Part shown: positions 22,390-34,502 of the stretch, piece by piece
How the letters are laid out: every line of letters begins with the position of its first letter
Numbering within the stretch: the first letter of the stretch is position 1
Assembly (NCBI GenBank): GCA_026120185.1
Contig: JANUWF010002145.1
Coordinates: forward strand, 1,302,001 to 1,366,000
Direction of reading: 5' to 3'
Origin: Voacanga thouarsii
Lineage: Eukaryota; Streptophyta; Magnoliopsida; Gentianales; Apocynaceae
Length of the DNA: 64,000 nucleotides
Program-made: the position numbers and the translations under genes
The notes under the pieces: generated by a model
What the model was told of the DNA's origin: nothing
Database searches by the model: none
The model's input: the letters and a program-made list of their open reading frames with translations, nothing else

Positions 22390-25207
22390 TGTAATACCCC
22401 GATCTAAACCACCAATAGTTCATGGGGAAAGTCATGCATAGAATACCATTCTATATTATATTTGATAAATTTGAACTATTTTTATGAAACCTATGTGATT
22501 TATGTGTATGATATTTCATGGAATTATTTATTGGAAATGGTTGTGTTATAAGAGGTGGAAGAGTTTTTGTTTTATGGAGTAGAGATTAATGAAAGATTAA
22601 TGAAGTGAGTTGAATTGGATTTATGAAAATTTATTTGAAGAATAATTACACAAGAATTATTGTAGAATAGTGGTTAGAGCTTGGTGTGTATTTTTTGGTG
22701 ACTTGAGTTCAAATCCCAACTCTTGCAAACCTTTTCCTTCTTATCTCTAATTTAACTCTTTTCCCCTATTTTTTCTCCTCTTGGCCGAAATCCCTAGGCT
22801 ACCACCACCTTATTTTCCCACCTCCTAAAATATAGGAATATGATTACTTTAGGATTTTGCTAAAAAAAATAAATTAAAGTAAATTAAATTTCTATTATTT
22901 TCTAGTTAGTATTTTATTCTAATCCTTTCAAAATTTAATATATTTCAACATCTAGAATTTTCTAAAGTTATTATCCAAAGAATTTATTAAGGAAATAAAA
23001 TATGGAAGCCTTTATCTTGAAAGCTGCATTTTAGCTTCTTTTTTTTTTTAATAGAAGAAAAGTCTCTTCAAATTAATTTTCTCTAAAGAGTTTTAATTGG
23101 AAATAAAGAGATAATGTTAAATTCTTAATTGAAATAAATATTTCTTAGTATTAGGATATTTTCAAAAAATAGGAGTTATTAAAAAAATAAAAATTTAGCT
23201 TTATCTCATATAAACTAGGTTTTCTCTCTAAATATGATTATCAAATTAATTATTTTTATCTAAAATAAATTAGGGTGTTAACTAAATTATTTTTTGAAAT
23301 AATAACCTATTGTCTTAGCTTAAAATTTCTAGAAAAACAAGAACCCTAGCCGCCACCTTATAGGACATATAGCTTCAATCAAACTATCTAAAACATAGGA
23401 GAAATCTACTCTAAGTAATTTTAACCAATTAAAATTATTGAAGCCAACTAAACATCAGATTTTTCTCCACTCTTCTTCTCAAGTGAATCCAACCAATCAC
23501 CAAATGTGCCACCTTTGCTTTTAGGGTGTTTTGTCAAGAGGTATTTTTGGCCTCAATCTCTTTTGCTTTAAATAAGGTTGTTTTTATGGTGGTATTATCA
23601 TGAATAGAGCCTAGATGAAAGCATGATTAGATTAGAGTAATGAGTTTGATGGTGCAATGGAATGAACTAGGCATGTATGACTTTGAACATGGTTAAATAT
23701 TGTTAAGATGACCTGGATGTATTTCATGTTGAATAAAGATGAGATCTTTTGATGCAATTAGGGTTAATATATGGAATTGATGGTAGTTCATTATGGAAGT
23801 CATTAGGTAGATGATTTTATTTGATTATAAACCTATGTAATGATGAGATGCATGACAAGGGAAAGATATAGAGATGATTTAATAAATTAATCCATCTAAA
23901 TGCTATGGATGAATTAAATGATTAATATGATTATAGGGATTCAAGATGCATGAAAATATAAGTGGATTCATGTTTGGATTCTAATTATAGAATCATTGAT
24001 TCTAGATAAGGAAGAAAGTAAAAGAGAGGGCAAGCATTGCTTTGGTTGATTATTAAGAATATCCAGGTAAGTCCCTGCATAACTATTTTGCTAAATCGTA
24101 CATGTTTGCAAGTCTTTTTTATAATGATATTAAAATTGTGTCAATATGATGATTAACAAGTTGATTGAAATGTTGATTGAAACATGATGAAATGTTATTG
24201 TGGTATTGTGATACTTGGATTGAGAATGTGGATATTTTATTCTCGAAATGATTTTGTTAAATCTCAACTTTTAACTCAAAACTATTTCTTGTTTCTTTAT
24301 GACTAAAACATTTTGAAAGCTTGTTGTGAAAATCACGTTTTGCAAAGACAAGGTAATCAATGATTGTGAAAACAAGAAAAATGATTATGCACCTCAATGG
24401 TGAGGATTGAGTACTCAGCGGGGGTAGACTAGTGGTACTAGTTTTGGAGAGTTAGAGTGAGTCTTTTGGCAAGAGGCTACCTCCTAAAGAGGATTTTTTC
24501 TTAAAGAGATGACAGTACTACTTAATCAGGCCTGTCTGAGCTAGCATGTTAGTCCATATGGACTTTATTGTTCGGGTTGGAAAATAAGTGTGTTGGGTGT
24601 AGAGATAGAGGAGTATGTCATCCTAGTGGGTAGATCACCCACTACCCAGTGTTGTACAGTTACACTGGAAGCTATCATGATAGTAATCATGATATTGCCT
24701 TGATATTGTTATTGAATCATTACTAATCCCTACCTTATGAATCTATGATATTGAAGAGTGGATGATTTGTTGAGAATTGTTTTAAATATGATGAGCATTG
24801 CTCCACTCAATGGTTGTTTATGGACAAAAATTGAGTTGCAAACATATTTTGTAGTTTTGATAAACCTGTATACACAAAATGTTTAATGTGACATTTGCAC
24901 ACACGGGACGTATTGAGATGCCAATTTGTTTTAAGCATGTTTTCAAAAGAGTGCTTTTATTGAGCAAATTGGATGAATAAGAGCTGGAAGTTTATTTTAT
25001 TATGGTTTAGCTTTGAATTTATTTTGAAAGACAATTATTAGTTTTGAATTTCAAACTTGTATAAGTTTGGTTTTTTAGATGTAATAAAATTATTGATTTA
25101 TTTTATTTTTGTTATTTTTTCTTTGTACCTCATTATAAAGACCTCTAGTCCTTTGGACGAGATGATATCCCTTCCCTTTTTGGGTACGTAGGGAATAGGG
25201 TGTTACG
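22390..25207 (+). repeat. 5' LTR of Tekay-type element G1
   Basis: A 2818-bp LTR beginning TGTAATACCCCGATC and ending GGGTGTTACG. It closely matches the sequence from 61597 to the window end. It has the Tekay-type 3' part (CCTTTGGACGAGATGATATCCC), a tRNA-like module at about 22655-22735, and a GAGTACTCA block at about 24408-24500. Relative to the 3' LTR it lacks about 610 bp after about 23470. The sequence is non-coding. Confidence 0.88.
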
Positions 25208-25209
25208 AG

Positions 25210-25221
25210 TGGTATCAAATC
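25210..25221 (+). promoter_or_regulatory. G1 primer-binding site (initiator tRNA-Met), decayed
   Basis: TGGTATCAAATC follows the LTR by two bases. It is a mutated TGGTATCAGAGC; the younger element G2 keeps the better form. Confidence 0.8.
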
Positions 25222-25344
25222 TTAGGTTTAGGCAATTGACTTTATTGAATAGTACCTAAACCCTAAGAATTGAGATTTACTGAATAGTACTTGAATACTA
25301 GGAATTGAGATTTAGTTCTGACTTCTCTATGTTTTATTTATAGG

Positions 25345-25666
25345 ATGACTAGAAAATCCACAGCTGTGACTAGAAACTGGCCTTTTATGTGTGGTCCCAT
25401 GAGTGGTAGAGCATCTAGCCCCATTCCTATACTAGATTCGGCATCATCTGATTCGGAGACAGAACCCAAGAGTGGATGGTTTTTGAGTGAAGACGAGGTA
25501 AACCATGAGCCACCTATGATGGAGGACTTTAGAGTAGAGGAAGAAGCCCAGATCCTTTGGTTTCTCAAGAGATTGTGCAGTAGATCATCCCAACAGCAAT
25601 ACCGAATGGCTAGTGGAACATTCTTTCGAGACTTCTGAGGATTCTAGCAGTTCTAATGATGCTTAG
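25345..25666 (+). pseudogene. G1 small acidic ORF between PBS and gag
   Basis: The ATG at 25345 is the first after the primer-binding site. The frame carries SPIPILDSASSDSE and an acidic region with DEVNHEPPMMEDFRVEEE. After a frame change it continues as NTEWLVEHSFETSEDSSSSNDA and stops near 25666. The same order appears in G2 (LPIADLPASDSK, an acidic run, then GWLVEPVSDDSDTS). I know no function. The product would be an acidic protein of roughly 110 residues here, shorter than the G2 version. It is separate from and upstream of gag, and one frameshift breaks it. Confidence 0.6.
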
Positions 25667-25983
25667 AGCTTATAGGACTTTTAGTTTTTATTCTTTTATT
25701 CTTTTGAAGAGATGTTGGCTTATTAATTTGACTTAGGAATGATTATTTATTTTTGGATTTTGGATAGCCTGAATAAAAGGAGTATCTAGTAGGATATTTC
25801 CTTATTTTGTACCAAGTTAGATTTGGTTAATAAAAGCTTTGTTTTATTAATTTCTCTATACTATTTGGAGTGCTATTTGCAAAATTTATTTTTCATCTAA
25901 TTGCAAGCTATTTTAAATTTATAAGCTATTCAATTGCATGTCATGAACTTTCCCCTAATAAACTTTGAAATGGGTACGAGTAG

Positions 25984-26348
25984 ATGGCACCAAGACGTAG
26001 GGCTACAGTACGAGAGAGGACTGTTCGGGAGAGTGAATAATTAACTCCCGAGTTTGAGTAAATGTGACGATCTATACCAGAAGTGGGGGAGGAATTTGAG
26101 CAAGAGCGAGAATTGACATTTGGGAGATCTAGAGAAGTGACCATGGGGCAAGTCTTTTACAAGATGGCTGTCATTCTTCAGAATTTGATTGACAAGGTGG
26201 ACAAAGTGGAGAAGAAGGCATCTAAAGGTGAGAATGAGGCTATGGAACGATTCCTGAAATTTCAACCTCCTACGTTCTAGGGAGAGGTGGAATAAGATGA
26301 AAAGGCAGAGCAATAGATCGAGTAGATAAAGTATATCTTTGTGACTAT
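25984..26348 (+). pseudogene. G1 gag, N-terminal part, broken
   Basis: It starts MAPRRRATVRERTVRESE, parallel to MAPRRRTVVHSRTVQESA in G2, then an in-frame stop. It continues with TMGQVFYKMAVILQNLIDKVDKVEKKASKGE and RFLKFQPPTF, with further stops. It is cut at 26348 by insertion of G2 and resumes at 38455 in the CTGCAGTAC region. It was the capsid precursor of a chromovirus, now dead. Confidence 0.85.
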
Positions 26349-29300
26349 TGTAACACCCCACGACTACGTACCCTAAAAGGGCGGGGATGTTGCCCCGTCC
26401 CGTAGGACAAGGGGTCTTTAGAACGAGGTATAAAATATAAAGGCAATCTCCAAAAGGATTAACTTAGATAAATAAAGAAATATTCTTATTACATCAGGCT
26501 CAACTTGGAGCAAAACGGAATAAAATAAAATATTGTTTAGAAGAATAAGCAACAAATGTCTCCTAGAACAGATAGAGAATAATAGCAAAAGCTTCAACTA
26601 TTACATACCCCGCTGACTCAGCACAGTCTATCTCCTGAAAACATGATGTAAAACGGTGTGAGAATAAATTTCAGTAAGTCCTGTGTGTGCACATGGTATT
26701 TTGAATAGTACGTGTACGCAAAGTGTAAAACATTTGTAGAAATAATTTGGCAAGTCATAAACAATTTCTTTTCGCAAGGAGTGGGTTTTTCTCATTGTCA
26801 CACTATGTACGAAATAAATCCTCCACTCGGATAAAAGTCATGTCACCACACGTTGGGCTCCATGAGAACAAATTGGCCAAGGCACCACACTTTGTGCACC
26901 TTGTCCGGACCAGATTACCACACGTTAGGCGTTTTGATCAAGGTGAGTGTACAGCCCACCGGGTGAGATACTCCTCTCTCTCTCTACACCCAACAAAACC
27001 ATCCGGGTGTCCAAGCCAGGAATATAAATAATACGTTTCAGGTATAATGCTAGCTCGGACTGGCCTGACCAACCAACACTGTCGCCTTTTCAAGTATAGT
27101 TCATCTTCTGGAGGTGGCCTCCTGCCAGAAGACTTACGCTAGCCCTCCAAGATTAGTATTGTTAACCTACCCTTATTGAGTACTCAACGAACATACCCGT
27201 CAATTCCTGATTCAAAATATTTTCAAACCTTGGCTTTGTAAAACGTGGTTTTCTTTAAAAGAGATTTCTAAAAATTTAAGGAAAAGAATAGTTTTCTTGC
27301 TAAAAATCGTTAGTTTGACAAAACCGTGTAAAGAATAAATATCCACGTTTACAACCCAAGCAAACACGGTTTAACAATAGCTTTACAAAGCTTTGCAACA
27401 TGGACTCGCCATCACAACCTTTAACAAAATAGTTTATAAAAGGACTTACCATCACAACATTTAATAAAAGAGTTTATGCAAGGACTTACTTGATATGCCT
27501 CAGATAAATGCGATAAATTCACAGCTGGCATTCCTCAATTATCCTCCTGATCTAAACCATATAATATCATGATCAGGGTCTCAATTAATTCAAACATGCT
27601 CTAATCCCATTTATTTTCATAACAATTCGCAATCTCCTATTTAATTCTAGGTAAACTATTCAATCCCCAAAGATTATATACTACGACCACATGTTTATCT
27701 TGCTAATAAACACCATTAAACTTTACTTTCGGCATCTAGGGAGGGTATTCCCTTACCTTGCAACTACCGGGTAATGAGGTCTCGATGCTCCTATGGTGAT
27801 CGTCCCGAGTTCGCTTGAGAAGAAGAGAGAAGCTACCTCCTTTGCTTCACTTGACCGAAAATTAAGAAAGAAGAGGAAATCAGCCTCTATAGGGCGTGAT
27901 TTAAGGGTAGAAAAAATAGAAAAGAATCATTAGAGAAAACGGCATCAAGAGGTTGATAGGATTTGTGCTTACCTTAAGGTGTGTTTGATTTTTGCTTGGA
28001 ATAACTCTTGTGTTTTCGAAAATTTGCAGAGAGATGTTGCTGAAATTTTCGTGTAGAATGGAGAGGGTAGATGGTTGCTATGATTTAAAATTGGAGAAGA
28101 TTGGTTTAGGGTTAGATGGTGATGTTTAGATAGACTCTTAATGGGTTTAGGTTTCTTGGACAACAAAGGCGAAATTTCAGCTTGCGCGCGTCTCCTTGCT
28201 GCCGATTTTAGGGGAGTTTAATGGAGGAAAAGATTCTGCAATTTTGCTCCTTTATGCTAGCCAAAATACTGCTCAAAGGAAGGGCTGAATGTGTTCAGAA
28301 TTTTGGGCCAAACAAGGAAGAGTTTGAGTGAGTTTTGATGACTGAAAAATCCTGTGCAAGTGCTATGAAAATTCTGTGCAAGTGTAGCAAGGTTTGGACT
28401 GTTTTGGCTGCTGCACTTCTACCGAAATTTCCAGAGGAAAATTGGGGGGGTTTTGGGCACTGAAAATAGCTTGTTCAGCTGGGGTTTTTCAGTGAATTAT
28501 GTGTGCAGAATTTCAATTGAAGTAGGAACACAAAGCTGGCCGAAAATCCTGCACAAAGCTGACCGAATTTTCTGTGTATATGCTGGACGAATTTCAGTGG
28601 TTTTGGGTGAATAAAATTCTGGTTTTGTGAAGCTAAGGTTCCCTAGATTAATGAGGAATATTTAGGTGTTTTGAGCTAGGATTTATAGAGTTGGATTGTA
28701 GTTAAGAAGCTGGAATTTTCGGACAGCTTATGTTAATACAAAGCTGCCGAAATTCAGCTAGGAAAAGGAAGAAAATCCTAGTTGAATTTGGATTAAAATA
28801 AAATATGATTTTATCAAGAATTTGGATAGGATTTCCTCTAGTACTAGAAGAGTTTGGATTGAGTTACAAGTCCTCCAAGAAGTGGCGGCACTTGCTGGAA
28901 TTTTTTTCCGGATTTTTTTTTAGCTAACATTCTAGGATTAAAATCAACAAGATTTCCTACTAGGAAAATGATTCATTAATTCCACCTATCCATGGCAACA
29001 TCTATCTAACTAAAATCAAGCTAATATTTTAATTACTAGCTAGGGTTTTTTCGAAAATTCTAAGGAACACAAGCTGAAAATTAAATGTGAACTTTATTCA
29101 CATCAAAGTCCTTGAATTTAGGAAATAAATATAGAGACTTATTTCCTTGGAGTAAAAATACTAAAATTTCTCTAGGATAGCTAGATTCTTTTTCGGCCAA
29201 GACAAGAAATGGTCTAAAGAAAAGAATTTCAAGAAGAGAAACTAACTTCACAAAATGTAGGATTCGAACTCGGGTCACCAAAGGAAATCACCAACCTCCC

Positions 29301-29572
29301 TGCTATTCCAGAACAACTCCAATACTAATTTTTTCTACAAGAAGTTCTTACCACCCCAATACTCATCCTTCCAAATCTTCGTCCAAACCTCCCTTATCCA
29401 AATCTTTAACAACACAACTATTTCACATCAATTAATTCAAATGCAAGAGCAACGGAAAAATTCACATGCATCATGCAAATAAAATTATTCTAGCTACCAC
29501 ATAAAATGGAAGATGCTATGCAATGCTTGACTTTTCCCCATAGTCAAAGGTGGTTTTGGGCGGGATATTACA
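26349..29572 (-). repeat. 3' LTR of G2
   Basis: 3224 bp; sense start TGTAATATCCCGCCC at 29572 and sense end GTGGGGTGTTACA at 26349. Nearly identical to 35235-38454. The plus-strand ORF at 26747-27031 recurs in the other LTR but is antisense, sits in regulatory DNA and is not accepted as a gene. A tRNA-like module lies at about 29255-29330 (minus), a GAGTACTCA block at about 27090-27190, and ACGTGTGG motifs near 26850-26935. Confidence 0.92.
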
Positions 29573-29588
29573 TCCCCTCCCCCTTAAG
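29573..29588 (-). promoter_or_regulatory. G2 polypurine tract
   Basis: On the minus strand CTTAAGGGGGAGGGGA immediately precedes the 3' LTR start TGTAATATCC. It is the plus-strand primer site. Confidence 0.9.
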
Positions 29589-29606
29589 AGAATTTCGTCC
29601 GGAAAT

Positions 29607-32600
29607 TCAGATTCCATACCCTTCGAGCATACCCGGATACTTCTGTCTTAACTATTCCTCTATTTCCCACGTTGCATCCTGTGCTCCATGATGATCCCAA
29701 AGTATCTTCACCATGGGTATCTGCTTATTTCGGAGCGTCTTAATACTCCACTCCAAGATCTTGACGGGTCTTTCCACATAACTTAGATTGGGTTGCAATT
29801 CCAACGGTTCCTCATTGAGTACATGACTCGGATCGGGATTGTACCTTTTCAACTGAGAGATATGGAATACGTCATGCATCCCGGTTAGGCCATCAGGTAG
29901 ATCCAGTTGGTAGGCAACCGGTCCAATTTTCTCCAAGATCGGGAATGGTCCCAAGTACCTAGGACTCAACTTCCCTCCCCTCAGATGTTTCAGGATTCCT
30001 CTACTAGGAGTCAACTTCAAGAATGCACGGTCACCTACTTGGAACTCCAATTCCCTTCTCCTAGTGTCTGCATAACTTTTCTGTCTGCTTTGCGCTGCCC
30101 CTAGCCTTTCCCGAATTAACTTTATCTTGTCGGTCATCTCCTAAATGCATACTTCACCAGTCTTTTTAATGTTCCCTTCTTCTATCCATCCCCAGTATAT
30201 CGGTACTTGGCATTTTTGCCCATACAGTGCTTCGTATGGCGCCATTCCGATCGACGCCTGATAGCTATTGTTATATGCTAACTCTGCATGCGGTAAAGAC
30301 TCGATCCACCTATCTCCAAAGTCCAAGATGCATGCTCCGAGCATGTCTTCCAGTATCTGAATGACTCTCTCGGATTGACCGTCTGTGTGCGGATGAGCAG
30401 AGGTGCTGAATTTTAGGGTCGTGCCCAGGGACTTCTGGAACTTACCTCAGAACCTTGAAGTGAATCTAGGGTCCCTATCCGATACGATGCTCGACGGTAC
30501 ACCATGCAACCTTACAATTTCTCGGGTATATGTCTAAGCCAACTTTTCCATTGAGTCCCTTACGTTTACCAGTATGAAATGTGCTGTCTTGGTCAATCGG
30601 TCCACTACCACCCAGATCGCATCTTTGTGTGACTTGGTCATCGGAAGGCCAGTCACAAAGTCCATGGTCACCTCTTCCCATTTCCACTCGGGAATCGGTA
30701 ACGGTTGCAGTAATCCTGCAGACTTCTTATGCTCCATCTTAACCTTCTGGCATGTCAGGTAGGTTGACATATGCTGAACTACATCCTTCTTCATTCCAGC
30801 CCACCAATATTTCTTTTTCAAGTCTTGGTACATCTTTACCTCCCCAGGGTGTATTGTGTATTTGCTCTTGTGCGCTTCGTCCAGTATCCTCTTCCTTAAG
30901 TCTTGGATGTCTGGTACATAAATTCGGTCCCGAAAGTATAATACTCCTTTCTCGTCGGTCCGGAAATCGCTTCCTCCTCTCGCGATCTCTTTCTCCCTGA
31001 AGGTTTGAAATTCTGTGCTGCCCTGTTGACCTGATACAATTTCCTGGTCCAGATCGGGTTTCAGAGTCAGGTTGCTCACGCAGATCTTCCCCTTTTGCAC
31101 TTGCGCCTCTTTCTCCAGGATATCCTGGACTGCCAACACCTCTTGTATTCTCAAGTGTGCCATTTTCACCTTCCAACTTAGAGCGCCTGCTACCACATTC
31201 GCTTTACCCAGATGATAATTAATGGGGCACTTATACTCTTCTAGGAACTCCATCCACCTACGTTGCTGGAGATTCAAGTCCTTTTGCATGAAGATGTATT
31301 TCAAACTCTTATGGTCCGTGAAAACCTCGTATTGTGCACCATACAAGTAATGTCGCCATTTCTTCAAGGCGAACACTATAGCTGCTAGCTCTAGGTCTTG
31401 CGTGGGATAATTAACTTCGTGCGGCTTTAGCTTCCTAGATGCATAGGTTATGACCTTCCCTTCCTGCATCAGTACAGCTCCTAGTCCTTCCTTGGATGCA
31501 TCTGTATAGAGTGCATAGGGCTTATCAGCCTCGGGCAGGCTCAGCACGGGTGCTGAAATCAACCTCCTCTTAAGTTCTTGGAAGCTCTTCTCGCACTTCT
31601 CACTCCAAGCAAAAACGACATCCTTCTTCAACAGTCGTGTCATCGGTGAAGCTAAAGTAGAGAAGTTTTTAATGAAACGCCAATAGTACCCGGCCAACCC
31701 AAGGAAACTTCGTATCTCGGTAATGTTCTCCAGTTGTTTCCAATTAGCTACGGCTTCTACCTTAGTAGGGTCCACCTTGATCCCCTCCTTGGATATCACG
31801 TGACCAAGGAAAGACACTGAGCTCAGCCAAAACTCACACTTACTGAACTTAGCGTAAAGTTTGAATTCCCTCAGCTTCTCTAGGACCAACCTTAAGTGCT
31901 CCGTGTGGTCCTCTGGATTTTTGGAGTAGATCAAAATGTCATCGATGAATATAACCACGAACTTGTCCAAGTATGGTTGAAAAATGCGATGCATCAAATC
32001 CATGAATATTGCCGGTACATTGGTTACACCGAACGGCATTACTACAAATTCGTAATGGCCATACCGCGTGTTGAATGCAGTCTTAGGAATGTCTTCTTCT
32101 TTGATCCTCACTTGATAGTATCCTTGTCGTAGGTCCAATTTCGAAAAATAAGCAGCACCTTGCAGTTGATCAAACAACTCATCGATCAAGGGTAGAGGGT
32201 ATTTATTCTTGATCGTTAGATTGTTCAGTCCCTGATAATCGATACATAGCCTCAGGGTTCCATCTTTCTTCTTGACAAACAACACCGGGGCTCCCCACGG
32301 TGACGTACTCGGCCGAATGTAGCCTTGCCTTAGTAGTTCTTCCAATTGTTCCTTCAACTCCTTCAACTCTATCGGTGCCATCCGGTAGGGGGTTCTGGAT
32401 ACCGGTTCTGCTCCGGGAATCAGATCCATGGTGAACTCAACTTCCCGTTCAGGGGGTAGGGAAGTGAGCTCCGTAGGGAACATATCCGAAAAGTCTTTCA
32501 TTACCTTTGTACTTTCCAAGGTACACTGGTCTTTTGGTTTGTTGAGGAGATACACCAAATATCCCGCACATCCCTTCTTGAGCAACTTCCGGGCTTTAGC

Positions 32601-34201
32601 TCCAGCAATAAGAAATTTCAGTTCCTTCGTTTGCTTGCCATTGAATTCAATTACATCTTGTCCAGGTCTCACAAACTGTACCGTTTTAGTCTTGCAGTCC
32701 ACACGAGCTCCGTGCTTCGACAACCAGTCCATGCCCAAGATCAAGTCATAACAGTCCATGGCCAGTATTATAAGGTCGGCCTCCAGAATCTTCTTCCCAA
32801 CCTCAACTCCACAACTTCCCATTTTCTTGCCTACTTCCACTACCTTTCCCAAGAGGGAACTAACTACTAGGGTATAAGGTAGCTCATTTCCTTCCCAGCC
32901 CAGATGTGAAGCACATACTTTACTTACATAAGAGTGTGTAGATCCTGGATCTATCAGAACATTAACAAGACAACCTTGGATAGAAAGGTTACCATCGATC
33001 ACGGCGGCGTCCGCTCCGATTTCCTCTCGGCTCAAGGCAAAAACTTTGGCCTTCACCTGGGGCTTCAGGCCTCCCGCTCCGGCTGGTCCAGTAGCGGCAC
33101 CTCTGCTGCCTCCCATTGGCTGGGTCAGCGCGGTCTGCTCAGTCCTTAAGGGTTTGGGGCAGACGTTCCTCAGATGTCTTGGGTCTCCGCAGTTGAAACA
33201 CCTTCTCACACCCCCGCTACCCCAGCAGTGTCTCTCGGTGTGGCCTCGCTTCCCACACAGTCGGCAGTTCAGGCTGCCTTACATTGATCCGGCTACAGGC
33301 ACTCGAGGCTGCTTACCCCAATTTCCCTACGGCATAGAACCCGCAGGTCGCTTATTGCCTAAAGGCCTCATAGGTGGACGACTTGGTTGGAAGGGTCGGT
33401 TCACCGGTCGGTGCCGATCTTCGTTCTCCGTCCGGGAAGCTGCGTCCACCGCGGCAGTGTACGATGTCAGCGGCAATGGGGCCAATGCTTTCCTCAACTC
33501 TGGCCTAAGCCCTTTCACGAATTGCCGGGTGCGCTTCTGCTCTGTGTCTACCAAGCACTTGCAGTACTTGGACAACTGCATGAATCGGGCTGCATATTGG
33601 GCCACGGTCTTGCCTCCCAGCCTGAGGGTCTAGAATTCATCCTCTCTCTTCTCAGCCACCCATCGAGGAATGTACTCGGCCGGAAAAGCTTCCGTAAAAT
33701 CGTCCCAGTTCCATTCCTGCTCCTCCTTATCCCAGTCACCCCGTACCCACTGCCACCATGCTCGGGACGGTCCCCTCAGCCGAAAAGCACGAACTTCACC
33801 ATCCTCTCTTACGAGTACTGCAAAGTAGAGAAGATGTCCTCCATCTGCTCAATCCATTGCTCGGCTTTCTCATCCTGTTCCACCTCCTCCTGGAATATGG
33901 GAGGTTGGAACTTCAGGAAATGCTCCAAAGCCTCATCCTCTCCCCGCGGCGGTTTCCTGGCCACCTTGTCCACTTTTTCGGTCAAGTTCTGTAGGATCAA
34001 GGCCATCTTGTCGAAAGCCTGACCCATGGTCACATCCCGTGACCTCTCTGAAGCTATCTCCTGCTCTCCTGGCAGGTGCTCTTCCACATCGAGGGTGGAA
34101 CGACGCATCTGTTCAAACTCCGGGGTGGAGGATGCACTCTCCTGCACCGTTCTGCTATGCACAACCGTTCGGCGTCTGGGTGCCATCTTAATCACATTCA
34201 C
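29607..34201 (-). pseudogene. G2 gag-pol polyprotein, broken
   Basis: The whole region reads as one chromoviral gag-pol with breaks. Gag starts near 34186 (MAPRRRTVVHS) and runs through TMGQAFDKMALILQNL to TLQYS, then a stop at 33809, a frameshift near 33785, and stops at about 33630, 33327 and 33279. Two zinc knuckles follow ([14 protein letters not shown] and [14 protein letters not shown]). After the long open pol frame, nonsense codons at 30534, 30447, 30141 and 29652 interrupt integrase and the tail. The tail has the Tekay signature RPVKILEWSIKTLRNKQIPMVKILW and ATWEIEE, a chromodomain-like end expected to steer insertion to heterochromatin. Last stop 29607. The element cannot make its own full product. 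Confidence 0.9.
30534..33209 (-). CDS. G2 protease-RT-RNase H-integrase frame, 891 codons, partial
   Basis: The longest open frame in the window. It opens at a GTG because it is the in-frame remnant of a longer polyprotein, so the start is not biological. Domains by residue: zinc knuckle [14 protein letters not shown] 4-17; aspartic protease [11 protein letters not shown] 85-95; reverse transcriptase about 290-470 with [16 protein letters not shown] and catalytic FIDD at 421-424; RNase H about 560-680 with YTDAS (D570), E607 and D632; integrase zinc region 780-820 (H780, H787, C820) and core start TMDFVTGLP (D850). Odd residues: [10 protein letters not shown] at 671-680 where family members have NVVADALSRK, so the fourth RNase H acidic residue is lost; and Y817 where the HHCC finger normally has Cys. 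The second and third integrase catalytic residues lie beyond the stop. Confidence 0.93.
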   Translation of the reverse strand: MRRCFNCGDPRHLRNVCPKPLRTEQTALTQPMGGSRGAATGPAGAGGLKPQVKAKVFALSREEIGADAAVIDGNLSIQGCLVNVLIDPGSTHSYVSKVCASHLGWEGNELPYTLVVSSLLGKVVEVGKKMGSCGVEVGKKILEADLIILAMDCYDLILGMDWLSKHGARVDCKTKTVQFVRPGQDVIEFNGKQTKELKFLIAGAKARKLLKKGCAGYLVYLLNKPKDQCTLESTKVMKDFSDMFPTELTSLPPEREVEFTMDLIPGAEPVSRTPYRMAPIELKELKEQLEELLRQGYIRPSTSPWGAPVLFVKKKDGTLRLCIDYQGLNNLTIKNKYPLPLIDELFDQLQGAAYFSKLDLRQGYYQVRIKEEDIPKTAFNTRYGHYEFVVMPFGVTNVPAIFMDLMHRIFQPYLDKFVVIFIDDILIYSKNPEDHTEHLRLVLEKLREFKLYAKFSKCEFWLSSVSFLGHVISKEGIKVDPTKVEAVANWKQLENITEIRSFLGLAGYYWRFIKNFSTLASPMTRLLKKDVVFAWSEKCEKSFQELKRRLISAPVLSLPEADKPYALYTDASKEGLGAVLMQEGKVITYASRKLKPHEVNYPTQDLELAAIVFALKKWRHYLYGAQYEVFTDHKSLKYIFMQKDLNLQQRRWMEFLEEYKCPINYHLGKANVVAGALSWKVKMAHLRIQEVLAVQDILEKEAQVQKGKICVSNLTLKPDLDQEIVSGQQGSTEFQTFREKEIARGGSDFRTDEKGVLYFRDRIYVPDIQDLRKRILDEAHKSKYTIHPGEVKMYQDLKKKYWWAGMKKDVVQHMSTYLTCQKVKMEHKKSAGLLQPLPIPEWKWEEVTMDFVTGLPMTKSHKDAIWVVVDRLTKTAHFILVNVRDSMEKLA

Positions 34202-34502
34202 TCAGGGTCAGTTAATTATCAAGGGGGAAAAGAATATGCTTAGGTGCATCATCAGTTGATAGTAATGTACTCATCTAAAAGAGAATGTGATGATAACGTG
34301 CAGAGATAAATCAAGTAATAAACGAAACTCGTGCTTATCATATAAACCATTCTTTGCAGAAGAGAAGGGGTCATCTCATACGGTACCCTTTTTATTTAAA
34401 ATAATAGATAGGCCCTATGAGCCACATGCTCCCTCAAGGAAAAGATAAACAAGCAAAAGTATGCAAATTCCAGAGAAAGAACGAGTAAAAGCTGCTGGTC
34501 TT

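Noticed and set aside
22655..22735. Functional tRNA gene
   Set aside because: Only box A- and box B-like parts match. I could not form an acceptor stem or anticodon arm, and the sequence recurs in LTRs.
26747..27031. ORF of 94 codons recurring at 35633-35911
   Set aside because: It is antisense within both G2 LTRs. Recurrence follows from LTR identity, and there is no recognisable domain.
33046..34022. Plus-strand ORFs of 195 and 211 codons opposite G2 gag
   Set aside because: Antisense shadows of the GC-richer gag-pol region; the minus strand carries clear retroviral motifs.
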